Shown here: positions 1 to 12,900 of the stretch, piece after piece | How positions within the stretch are numbered: position 1 is the first letter of the stretch | How the letters are laid out: every line of letters begins with the position of its first letter | Assembly (NCBI RefSeq): GCF_001949145.1 | Contig: NW_019091361.1 | Location: forward strand, 4,017,870 to 4,081,869 | Length of the DNA: 64,000 nucleotides | Source of the DNA: Acanthaster planci | Lineage: Eukaryota > Echinodermata > Asteroidea > Valvatida > Acanthasteridae | Reading direction: 5' to 3' | Position numbers and translations under genes: made by a program | Notes under the pieces: model-generated | What the model saw: the letters and a program-made list of their open reading frames with translations, nothing else | Told to the model about the DNA's origin: nothing | Databases searched by the model: none

Positions 1-124
1 AGGATCTGGTAATTGGATAACATGAAGATGTACAAGATTTGATTGTCTAACACAACAGCTAATGAGTGGTTCTTCAGTACACCAAGGACTTGGCCCATTG
101 TTGGGGCTTAATTAGAGGGCAATA

Positions 125-997
125 ATGGGAGCCAGAGTGTGGTGTCGTGCTTGGACCATCAGGCGAAGGTACAACAGCCTGCGCTTTGGCCTACTGGGAG
201 GCATATTGGCCCTAGGATGCATGTTTACGTTATATTCTAAGTCATACCAGTTTGGTGTGGATGAGCAACATGAAGCACCTGTACACGGGAAATTCATATC
301 GGTTGAGTACCAGCACGCCAATCTCTGGGATACTTTGCCCAAAAGTTGGAGAACTCGACATCTGCTGGTGGTGAACCAAACAGATAATGGGACGGCCAGA
401 CCGCCGCCCACTAGTGCTGCGCCAAGGAGGGGGATTTATCCGCCGGATTTGTTCACCCCAGAGCAGCTGAGGAGAGGGGCAGTCATCCTCCACTGCCTGG
501 GCATGGTGTACATGTTTGTCGCCCTGGCCATTGTGTGCGATGAGTTCTTTGTGCCCTCGCTCGGAGTCATCATCGAGAAGCTGCAGATATCGGACGATGT
601 TGCTGGTGCCACATTCATGGCAGCGGGCGGGAGTGCCCCGGAGCTCTTCACGAGTCTCTTTGGAGTTTTCTTGGCCGACAGTGACGTCGGCATTGGAACC
701 ATAGTTGGCTCGGCCGTGTTCAACATCCTTTTCGTCATCGGAATGTGTGCCGTTTTCAGCAAAACTCTTCTGAAACTCACTTGGTGGCCTTTGTTTCGCG
801 ACGTAGTCTTCTACAGTTGCAGCCTCATTTTTTTACTGATCTTTTTCAGAGACGCTGATATCGAGTGGTATGAGTCGCTAGTGTTGTTCATAATGTATTT
901 CTTGTATGTACTGTTTATGAAGTTCAATGTTCAAGTGGAACGATTTGTAAAGTCAAGATTGAGCCGGACAGTTAAGACAATCAGTGTGGCAGAGCCG
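125..997 (+). CDS. SLC24A2: NCKX coding exon 1 (residues 1-291)
   Basis: This exon carries the start codon, the signal-anchor stretch, the extracellular N-terminal segment and the whole first membrane cluster, including the alpha-1 repeat. The WWPLFRD and FMKFNVQVE motifs typical of NCKX1/2 sit at about 220-226 and 265-272. It ends in CCG|GTAGGT on a codon boundary. A second possible donor four bases downstream (TAG|GTATAA) would not fit the phase of exon 2, so the first is chosen. The open frame continues past the donor to 1180, but the residues after 997 no longer resemble the family. Confidence 0.93.
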
Positions 998-3900
998 GTA
1001 GGTATAATTCTTGAATTCTTTCTTTTCACATTCTGTGTTCTTCAGCTTGGCAATGCAGACTATTTCTTGTTCCATACTAGTAGTTGTGGGGACATACATG
1101 CAGTCATGTACGTCCTTGTCCACTCGATATTTCACCTACATTTTGTGGGGACTGAAATTGTTATAAAGACAGAGAAATAACTCAGTCCTAATTTACCCAA
1201 CAAAAGAAATTATCCCCTTAACCCAACATGTACATGTACCAGTACATTACGTACCCATGTAATGTACATTCCGTAGGCACAATCCATTTACATTGCACAC
1301 CCACATGTACAGTGCACTGTTCTTTACATTTCACAGAATCATTATTTGCAAGGTACACGCACTGTTTCATTAGTAACCATAATACACTGTGCTTAGCTCC
1401 TAGCATGTCTTTAACTACGTGTACATGTATGTTCACAATAGAAAGCATTTGCGGACTGAATTATGAGTCTGTCGGAAGTTATGAAATTATCCATGAAATC
1501 CATTTGTTCTGTACCGAGGTCTTGTGGAGCCCACTTCCGCACAATTTTTTTTTTCTCCTTTCCTTTGAGAAAGGGGAGAACAAAAATCCTTTGATCAGAC
1601 ATGTCAGAGAAGAATACTTTTGACGTCAGCGAATTAAACAGACTGCATTGTCAAGTCTTGAATAGAATGCAGATTCCATTTGTGGCGGGCTCTGTATGCA
1701 TTCACATTGAAACTTTTAAATTAATGGTGGAGAAGGACACAGGCGTCTCCTTGAATGTCTGGTGCATGCAGACATTTGTACTTGAACCCAGGATTATCCC
1801 TTCGGTCCCCTGCCCCCCCCAATAAATTTGACAAATGAAAGGTACAGTGTATAATTTACCAACATGTACCAGTGCATGTACATACATGTACATGTATATG
1901 TACGTCGATAGGTTTCCCCAGTTACATGCAAGTGGACACATACATGTACATGTACATGTAGTACATCAGATTTAATACAAATACCGGTATGTGGACGTAC
2001 ATGTACGTGTACATACTGTACATGTACCTTTTTACATGTAGTACATGCACCGGTACCCGTGTACTGGTACTGTACATTGTACAAGTACCAGTTTTCCCCT
2101 TTATCTTGGAATTGCAATGGTACTGTATAGCTCGTATGCACAGTGAGGCGGTACATGTACAATGTGCCAGTACCCTTTTTCTGTGCAATTTATTTGAAAA
2201 TTAAAAACAAAATTGATATTCCATTCCTGTCAGTGTGTGAAGAAAGAGGAGTCAAATCAACACATGTACTGTACCTGTACAGTGTACATGTACATGCTAC
2301 ATGTACGGTACCGTACATGTACATGCAGCATTGAACTACATGTACATGTATGTGTGTACATGTACATGTACCAGTACGTGATTGACTTCCCTACACCTGT
2401 ATCTGTTTAATTGGTTGTCCCACCTGGTAGAATGCAGTTGTCTCGCTTTTTTTCCCCGAAACTTTCACTGAGGATGGATATGATACGTGTACATGAACCT
2501 ACAAATGTACATGCACGCTACATTATGTAAAAATTGACCAAGATGACACAGAATAAATGTTCATAAATAATACCAAATGAATACAAATTTTAAGCAATTT
2601 ACTTAAATTTACATTCGTGGTTACGCTTTTAGCCAGGATTCATTAGGAAACTGACTGAGCAGAGCAAAAATGTGGCTCATCCCGGTCTAGATGGAATAAC
2701 TGGCTACAGGTTTTGCAGTCGCGGCCACACATGGTTGGGGCAGCGCACATGTACATGTACATGTGTCTATCTTGCATTTGTATTGTGGAAAATGTAAGGG
2801 ATGTCAAGATACAGTGGACTACAGGCACATGAGCTTTCATATTTCATAAACTATAAACCATAGGTGTTAAAATGTGCCATTGAGTGCTTGTTTGCTTCCT
2901 CTTGGAATTCCTTCAAAGTGCGAATAGTCTTACAGTAGGCCTACATGTACTGGTATATGGCATTAATGCTTAGAAACTCATGAATTTAATGAAAAAATTA
3001 TAAAGTTGAAAGTTGATGTTTTAAGTTGTATTACCCTGTAGTACATGTACACATGTATGTACTGAGCACTCCTGTAATGTACATGTACTTGCAATGTGTA
3101 AGAAGTGAAGGGAATGATGGGTAGGGGTGGAGTAAGAAGTGAAGGGAATGATGGGGAGGGGGCGGAGTAGGAGATGGATAGGATGATGGGAAGGGGGTGG
3201 AGTAGGAAATGGATAGGATGATGGGGAGGGGACAGNNNNNNNNNNNNNNNNNNNNNNNNNNNNNNNNNNNNNNNNNNNNNNNNNNNNNNNNNNNNNNNNN
3301 NNNNNNNNNNNNNNNNNNNNNNGATGATGGGGAGGGGCCAGAGTAGGAGATGGATAGGATGATGGGGAGGGGGTGGAGTAGGAGATGGATAGGATGATGG
3401 GGAGGGGGCAGAGTAAGAGACGGACAAGATGATGGAGGGATTGAGTCAAAGTAGACATGATAGGAATGGGATGTGGCATGATGGAGGGTAGAAGTTTAGA
3501 GGATAGGATGATGGAGGTTGGATACAAAGTGCAAAACTTTACTTAAGAGGATTTTTTGCACCATCCATCAAACTCACAGATGTACTGCTTATATATATAT
3601 ATTGTCATCCAGGTCTAGTCTGACTGTACTGGACCCACATTCTTTAGGCATTCCTCTCTCCTGTGAAGAACTGTGAAGCCTTTGTACCCATATCTCCCTT
3701 GTTGGTGGTCTGTGTTGATTTACTTTTGAAGGACAGGTGCCCTTCAACACACAGTCTGCACACAGCACTAACTAGGTTTTTTCTCCTAGAGTATAATGAA
3801 TTTTATCGCTAAGGTCGATAAAATACCTTGTACATCTGTATTGCAGTCGTATGCCAACCAATCTTGTAAAAAAATGGATGAAGCTTGGTTAGTACATGTA

Positions 3901-6900
3901 TACACCTGTAATTTAGTAACCATATTTGTATAACTTGGATATCTCGTAACATACATGTAAGCTGTTGTTACAGGAAAGAAATTAAAATTCATGACAAGCA
4001 GCGAGCCATGACGGCTTTGCCGTTCTAGTTTTGTATTGGCCAGCATTGATGATGTGCAGTACCAAGGAAGTGGACAAGTGGTCAGACTCTGCAAAAAAAA
4101 AGAATTTTTTTTGAACTCAGCAGTTATGAGAAAGAAATACCGGTAAGACAAGCAAAGTTCTATAAAATGTTCCAAGGATCGCGACACCATTACAACATGA
4201 ACAGTGAATGTGTGCATTGGCTGGTTCGAGTTGATTATACCCACAATGTACCGTATTATTAATAAATGTCTGACAATTTCAAGGGTTGCGGAAAAGACTT
4301 TACAGTCCGTCTTGAGCCACTTCCCGGATTTTATCCTGGAAAGGTTTTTACATGTAACTAGACTGTATATACATGTTCATACATGTACACATGTACATGT
4401 TTTGCAACTACGTGCAGACAAACACAAAAAATGAAATTGAAACGATGTTAATAGAATAGCACAAGGATCAGGATAAGGATGTATCAATACGGAAATTAAA
4501 ACATAAAATGGACATGATAACACCCACTGACCTACATTGTATAAAAGTAAGGAAACCAGAAATGTTGAGTAAAAAGATACAATGTATAACTTGTATAACT
4601 TACACGTAACAACAAATATGTACAATGTACATGTACATGTACGCATGTACAATGTACTGTACATGTATGATTGGCTAGTTGCATGCTTAGATCATGAAGT
4701 GTTACAATGAGAAAAGTAAAAGCTAGCTAGAAAATTTAACATAAACAATGATCAAGCTGTAAAACTGTACACTAAAAACAGTGTACAATTTTGGGACAAG
4801 TCTAATTTCTTTTAACCTTGAAGATCTTAGATTTGACTGGAATTTATAAGCACACTCAAACTTGCAGACTTGCTGAGGTTTGAGAACTTGAATAGTATCT
4901 TACCGATAACATCTGTGATTGATTCTCAACCAATACAAAATTGCAATCAATGCACAACATGTGCAAGTACATTCACATATGTAGGACTAATGTATGTGTA
5001 CGTGTACATACAATGTACATGTACATGGTACAGTGTAAATGTACATGTATACATTTTGTCATTAAGAAGTTGTGGAAGGCGCTCTTGATCGTCATAGTTT
5101 TGGTTGTAAACAATTTTGCCCGTTTCATTGTGTGCATCACCATGTGGTCTTACAGTGCCAGGAATTGACCCAGTTTTTCTAACTGAAAAACAAGGGCACA
5201 GAGACGCTCCTCCTTGCTCTTGTAATGCTTGTCGAGATTAAGACCAAATTACCGCACATGTACAGCCTGACCACCATTTCTTGAAGAGAGCTCCTGTGAT
5301 TATGCAAACGGTGTATTCCATCTGGAAAAAAAAAAAAAAAACAAGATGCCTGCCAGCAAATAGGGCGTCAGTGTTATGCCATCACGTATTCTCGGGTAAA
5401 CATCGCCTTCCGATCACATCGTCTTGATTCTGAGTTTATGCTCCCCTCATCCCCCTCCCCCCAGGGAGAAAAAAAGTGTCTGACGCCAAAACAGTTGACT
5501 TTTCACTTGGGCTGTGCAATATTGCCAGGTTGCTGGTGAGCAGCTTGATCTGTCCTTTGGGCTACAACAAGACAGTGATCGAATGTGGGTTTTGAACTCC
5601 TGAATCTCAGACTGTAATGCATGAGTACATGTATTGACTACCTTTGCCCAAGATAGTGTGCTGGACTGTCCGGGGAGGGGGGGTATATTAACCAGGCTTT
5701 GACTGAGCATGGAAGTGACCCAATTAAGGCATCCTAATTTTAGGTCAGCTACTGGTATAGTATGTGTACAGCTTGTAGAAGGATCAAGGAAATACTGCAT
5801 GTACATGTACATGTAGTACAAATAGGTACTGGTATGAAAGAAGCAAGAGGGAATAGTCTCACCTCCATAAATTTCAAACATGTCCACCCCCACAATAGGC
5901 CTTTCTGCAGAAATTCTGTGAACAGGTTTTGGGGTTTGCTCCCATTTATGGTACCTGTACATGTACATGTACCTTGTTCGAAATGTCTGAATGAGTAACA
6001 TGTACATGTATCAAGTACCGGTATGTAGCGGTCCATGTACTGTACATGTACCATACCGGTACGGTACATGTAACGTATATGTATGTACAACATGTACATC
6101 ATGGAAGTCTAATTTTGCCAACTGTTCACAGTACACTTGAACCTTGTTAATAAGAGCACTTTTAAAACAGCATTCTGCTTGTACATGTAACAGTTACGAA
6201 TACAGCGCAATGCTTTGTCGGTGATTGCTTTTATTCCTGGTAAAGTTCCTGTTACAACAAGGTAATCTGCAAAGTCCGAGATCAAGACCTCTTATTAACA
6301 TGGTTCGACTGTACATGGTATTGAGGACAAACATCTGTGCCAAAAAAAGGATGCCAAATAGAGCTCACTTGTCAACAATTTGTGCAACTTATGTGTACTT
6401 GTAATAAGCTCTTCCTAGGCCATAATATATACGGGTATGTGGATGTGACAACAACTCAGTGATACGTTAATTGAGTCCAGGAATCCACCTTTGTTAATGC
6501 ACTGTTAGTGCCAGTTCTATCGTCTTCCATCAATTCATTTCCTCTAATGCATATTAATCATCCAAACACATTTGAATGCATCAACTTTGCTGCTGAGTGC
6601 ATGGGAACATGTGCACCTACATGTACATGTACAGTTTCCATTCTGAGTGGCCTTCCTCAGTGCCTGATCTTTAATAGTGCAATCAATTACTGTTGAAATT
6701 TGACATCCAGAAAGTGCATAGGACTGGTTATAAAAAGGTTCAGTGATCAAAGGATGACATACAGTATGGTACTACCATACACATACACTGTCCATGTAGG
6801 TCTTTTAAAGGGCTGAGACAGTTTAAATAATGAAGTACAATTTCCTGATAAAATCAGGAAAAATATTCATACCAGTGTATAATATTCATACTGTAACTTT

Positions 6901-9900
6901 TAAAAATTTAGCAAATGCAGAAACAACAGCTTGCGTTTTCTCTTTAAAATTTCTTCTTTAAATGTCCAGATTGTTGCGAATTTGCCATTTTGTGAAGACA
7001 GAAGCCAGCTTCATTCGTGTTAAAGTTGTCGACTATGGAATTAGGCTGTAAAAATGCCAGCAGGTGACGGATCAATATGTGGGAACAGAAGTGAGAGTGA
7101 AATCATTTTGCGGCCTTTATTTAGCCCAAAGGACCATGGGAGGGGAGAATCCAGCACCACCCCCTTGACATTTTCTCTAGTCGTCCCAGTTCATTTTTCT
7201 CCTGCGCAATGATGCAGAGCCTTCACAAGTTCTTCAATAATGGCTTGTGGTCATGAATTCTGACACAAATTTTGTGAAAATCAGACAGACCGTATCGTTC
7301 TCATGCAAGAACGTCAAATGACCGTATCAAAACCACGTTGGATTAAATTGAAACCTCACAGTTATGCTACAGGTACATGTATGTATGTAAGTGTCTTTAC
7401 ATGCAAGCCAATTTTCAGAAAGATTTGAGTACAAACACTGGTAAATGTAAGTTTGAAAGTTTTTTTTTGGGGGGGGGAGAAAATTGAGTGAAAATTGGTT
7501 GAATTGGTTGTGATTATCTTTGATGAAATAAAAACCCAAGCTACAATGTGCATGTGCCTGTAAGCATGCTTTAAAACCTGCAAATCCAAGTTCTGCTGTC
7601 TGCATTGTACAGGTACAAAATCTCTCATGGCTTAACTCATCCAAGAAGAGTTGGGAACAGTTAACCAGTACCTGTGATTTGTCATCTGTCAAAAGGGATT
7701 TTGCTCGAGGTCACGCACACACAACAGTGCATGCAGCTCCTTGCATGATTTAATTAAAAATCCTTTTCCTTCCTTGGCAGTTGCCGGAAATGCACATTGT
7801 AAGGTCAACTCATATACAATGTACTGGTAGATCTGTTCCCCCTCCTTAATTCGTCCATATAAAGTTGGAATGGACATCAAAGGTTTGTACATGTACATGT
7901 ATGTACATGTACATACAGTAGATCAGTCAGTGTACATGTACACACATTTATGTACATTTATGTGTTCCTTCCTCTACGATTGTTCAAACTTCATGTTGAA
8001 ATAATTGCGCACAGTTGTAGCAGCGGCATCGTTGCGAATTAATTGCTGATAATGTACACATGGTACGGTGCCATCTCAAGTGTAATTAAACTGGAGAAAT
8101 TGTAGTGTGCATGCTTGTATGTACATGTACCGTGTTCATACTGGTTTTTTTTCCTCCCAGCCTGCCTCCTTTGTTTTCTCAGTGTTTTATTTTTGGTAGT
8201 ATCTGGACTCTCGACTGTTCCTAATTACATGAATTAAGTGCTTGTGTACCGGTCCATACATACCGTACGTGCACATGTAGAAGTTTAAAACCTGTGCAAA
8301 GTTTATGGGGTGAAAGCTTGATCCTTCAGCAAAACAGTCATGTAAGAAAATCCAATGGCCATCTTGGAAAATCTTTCATCTTTAAGAAAAAGAGGGCCCT
8401 CTCTCCTTAACCAGTTGTGGACGGATTCCACAACAAACGAATGTCCCTGATGCAGTCATGATTTTTCGGTGGAAAGTAACGACTTCCATTCTGAAAAGGA
8501 AAGATATCCTTGTACTTGGATCAAAACAAAGTCCTTCATCATGTTAATTTTCAAACACTGAGACAGCATTGCTGGAGTGATATTTGCTTCACCGCCCAAC
8601 TGTGGTGCATGGTTGAGAGCATTTCATGTACATGTAGCATGTTCAACCTTCACGATTTAGCCTTCATGTACTGTACATGTACTACATACTCAACTTTAAG
8701 CCTAGGGTTGGTATACCGGTACATGTACATGTACACGTCATCCGATAGTGCATACAGATTTTGCTGTGATTAAAAATAACCCTATGAGGCTGTAGGGGGA
8801 ATTGGTTATATGAGGCTTTTGATTTAATTTTATTGCATTTGGCAGCTAGATTAAAGAAACACCTTTATAATTTGATTTCAAAGACATTGCACAAATTCAG
8901 TTTTAAGTACACAGTGTACATGTACATGTATGTACTTGTGTCTACCGAGCAAAGAACTCAAAATTGTCAGGCCAAAACGAGTGCCTCTTCAGAAACCATG
9001 TACATTAAATTATAACCATATTGCACCGGTACCAGTCAACTTTTTACATCGTGTACATGTATGTTTAAAATGGATCCATAACCGTTATATTGCTTGCCAA
9101 TTTGTGTTTTTTTTGGGGGGAGGACACATTGTACTGTATTATGTGCGTCCAATGTGCAGCTGTCCTGTACCTATAGTCAGGGAATTCAGTTTTTTAGCTG
9201 ATTTCTGTTTTTTTTTGTTTAAATAATGACCCTAAATTTCAGCTTTTTTGTACACCTGGTCTGTACAAATGTACAGTATGGGAACTTTTTACAAAAATGT
9301 ACATTTCAGCTTTTTGCTAGCTGTTTTCAGCTTTAATTTGAAGTGGCTACTCACACCCCCATACATGTATACATGTACATGTACATGTAGTACATTGTAC
9401 AAGTTAGCACTTGCGTGGGAAGAACCAGTAATGATGGTATACATGTTGTACATGTACCGTATACATACTGGTACATGTACATTTATGCACAATGTGTGCC
9501 TTGATGGAGAAAGTAGGACATTGGCCTGTCTTTTTTCTTGGAGTGAGATGTCTACTTTTGAGGGTACTGGTATATAGACCATAGAGAAAGGACACAGAGA
9601 CTGACCTGCAGTAACCCAAGTTGGTCACTGACCAAAAGTCCCTATTTGTTTCCCCATAAAAGTCGGTCAGTGATTGCTGCCTCCAACTGGGCAGTGTGGC
9701 CTCCACACACTCCCATTGACAATGTATTAAACCATAGAGCTATTAAACTGTCAGTGCTGCTGAGTCAGGTAATCTATTTTGTAGTGATTGCCACATGAAA
9801 CAAAGGATGTGCAAGCAGTGTTCAGTGCACAATGAAGTTTAATTGGAAGGCTTACATAACCTGTACATGTGGGGTATGCAATAAGGAACAGTTGACATGT

Positions 9901-12900
9901 ACCGGTCTATCATGCACACATACATACATGTACATGTACTTGTAGCACGTGCAAAAGAAGTGTCTTTTCTTATCAATGTACTTGCTGTGCATGTACACAT
10001 GTACATGTATGTACACGCTTCTGTACCATACATGTACATGTACATGTACTTTGATTTCAGTGCTTAATTGGTCAGCACTTTTTCTCTCCCTGGCCCCTCC
10101 CCCGAAGGCCAGATATGGTTTCTACCGTAGTTCATTTCAATTCAGATATCATATCAATAGGTTGGGGTGGGGAGATTTTTGTCTCAAGAAGATTGTTGTT
10201 TTCCGACATGTCCGAGCATAGTCAGGATGATCATCAGGCGCAAAAAAAAAAACTCATGCCACAAATGGGTTGCGGATTGATTTGCAGTGCGGCAGACCCA
10301 CTATCAACATTCATGCAGCGTCAGGCTGGCATTTCGATTTCGATTTTTCTCCCCGACGGCCCCCCTCAATTAATAAGGAGTGGCAGCTGTAATTTCTGTT
10401 CACACTTTCAGGGGAGGCCTATTATCCGCTCGCTGGAACATGGTTAGGATTGAGCCCCACTAAATTGATGAGGGGGCTGACTTTTTTTTTTTTCAATTTT
10501 CAGGCATCCATTTTTTCAAGGGGGAAGAAAGTGCATTTGGAATGTGTATGTAACAGAATGATGTACATGGAAAGCCAAAATGATACCAACAGAACTGTAA
10601 TCGCTTCTACACTAACACACTAAACTTGTAGTCTTTCCTTTTTAATCCATTATAATGTGCTAGGGCAGACCTGCCAACATGCCGTACTCCTTCCTGAGGT
10701 CAGGCATTACCACAAATAGCTCTGATCATTTAAATACCGGTACCTTTTAATCTAATTTTTGTTTAAATTTTTGTGTGGCAATGCTTGACCTCAGGAAGGA
10801 GTACGGCCAGGTTGGCAGGTCTGCTAGGGAAAGATCTCTAGCTACCAGTACATGCGTACATGTACAATGTACATGTACAATGTACATGTACATTGTACAT
10901 GTACACTGGGAAAGTCTGGTTGATGTACATGTACATGTATGTTTTCTTTGCCTTCCAACTACATGTACATGTACATGTATGTGTACATGTACATGTAGTT
11001 GTGAAATCCCTTGCATGCCGATGTGCAGATTAGCGTCTGGATCCCTGCATAATACATGTACTTGTTTCCTCCGGTAATCCTGTGAATTTTCCTCGCATCT
11101 CCCAAACCGAAGATTTCTTGATTGTCCTCTTGCCTGGGGCTCCTGTGGAGAACAATTAATAACTGAGAGGGCTTCATGTGTACTCTGGGAGGTACGTGTA
11201 CATGTTTAACGTGGAATTTAATCTGCAGGCCTACATGTACATGCATGTAAAAGACATGTATACAAGTAAAGTATGGTACATGTACTTGTATGTTTCATGT
11301 GGTGGATTTGGGGTTTTTTGGCATTTATTTTCTGTTACAGGAGAAAATCATCATACTGTGATTTTTCTAAAACAGTTAACAGGTGCATGTACATAAACAT
11401 GCACACATGTATTGGCACACTCAACTCTTGCTATAACAAAGTATTACTTTGTTTTGACTTTGTTATAAAAGGAATGGAGGAACAAAGAAAACCAAAGGAT
11501 GCAAGAAATTTGGAGTCTCAGAATTTGCTCTTCATACATGTATGACAGTATGCACTTTTGACAGATTTCTTCATATGGAGAGTTTTTCATCATACATGTA
11601 CATGTACCAAATGTACAAGATGTGATAAACCACATTCAAACTTTCATGTTTGAATTAGGCCTCTTTCACGAAGACCAGCAATTGTCTATGTACAGTGTAC
11701 ATGTACATGTACAAGTATACCAGCATGTACATGTACAAGAGTACCAGTAGGTACATGTACATTTAGGCTACATATACATGAATGTCTGAAGCAGCTCAGG
11801 GCTGGAGCAGTGGAGGCCATCAAGGTCCCTTGATCATCCCTCCCCCCAGCTTCTACATCCTTATGGCTTAATATGTTGCCAACACAAATCCAGGTTATCA
11901 TAAGCATGGGTACAGTACCGGTATATCTCTCTCATTTTAACTTACAGTACATGTACATGTACTTAGTATGCGAAACCATGCTCGATATGAGCTCTGCACA
12001 CACGGCTATATTTGTGGCACCAATGCACCCGTCTTGGCTTTCTCAGGCATCGGTGTGCTCTACACTGTACACCTTACCCCCTGTGCACTTGTTCATTTGT
12101 AGGTTACTTTTGCCTTTTTATACATGTATATCAACATTCCTTTTGAAGTTCTGAAATCCCGAAATTGTTTTTTCCCCACAAAACTAAAACTATACCTTTA
12201 ATTGAGAGGGTCCTAACTTCTGCATGTACATGTATGTATGTGACATAAAACCTCAAGGAAATTGTGTTGCCATATTTTTTAGTTCACAGGAATTTTTTGT
12301 ATGTACATGTACATTGTAAATGAGTGTCTTTTTGTACTTTTTATGGTTTGAAAAAATCTAGAACGTCATGTTGCTGAGTAAATCATTCAAATCTCATGTT
12401 AACATTCTACTTTCAAGCCTGCTGAATTCAGCAACGGTTAACCTCAAAGACCATATTTTCAATCCTCTCAAGGCCCCCCAAACGATCGTGGTTTGAACTA
12501 AAATTTCACTTTATTTAATTTTCGAACTGGCTTGATTTAAGACAAGTGACAGAGTGATAAAGGGTATCCGATTTACCCGAGCCCCGTTCTGCCCAAGTAT
12601 TGATTGAACCTTAACAATGTGGAGGAGTCAGAGCTGCATGTACTTTCAGGCAGGGATTTATTAACGGTTTATGCAGGTGTTGCTTGGAACAAATCCTGAA
12701 TGTTGCACATCTGTGCGTTAGAAAGCCTCATTTCATTCGGTGACAGATGTAGCAATCCGTTCCACTTGGCTTCGCCACTGGAACATTCAAACCATTACTT
12801 CATGAAATTAGTCGCACCATTGCACTCATAAGCGATCGCTGTGGGATGACATTTTGACTAATTACAGTTGGTGCTTAAACATATTCCTGAAATTGATCCC

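Noticed and set aside
998-1180. Continuation of NCKX exon 1 to the stop at 1178-1180
   Set aside because: A good donor GTAGGT at 998 joins in frame with exon 2, and the residues after it no longer resemble the family.
2978-3527. Proline/serine-rich open frames of about 150-168 codons on the - strand
   Set aside because: They are translations of the 35-bp minisatellite and run through the N gap.
9590-9720. Possible inverted repeat around GGTCACTGACC
   Set aside because: The arms match only over short segments and the core is itself a palindrome. Not enough for a mobile element call.
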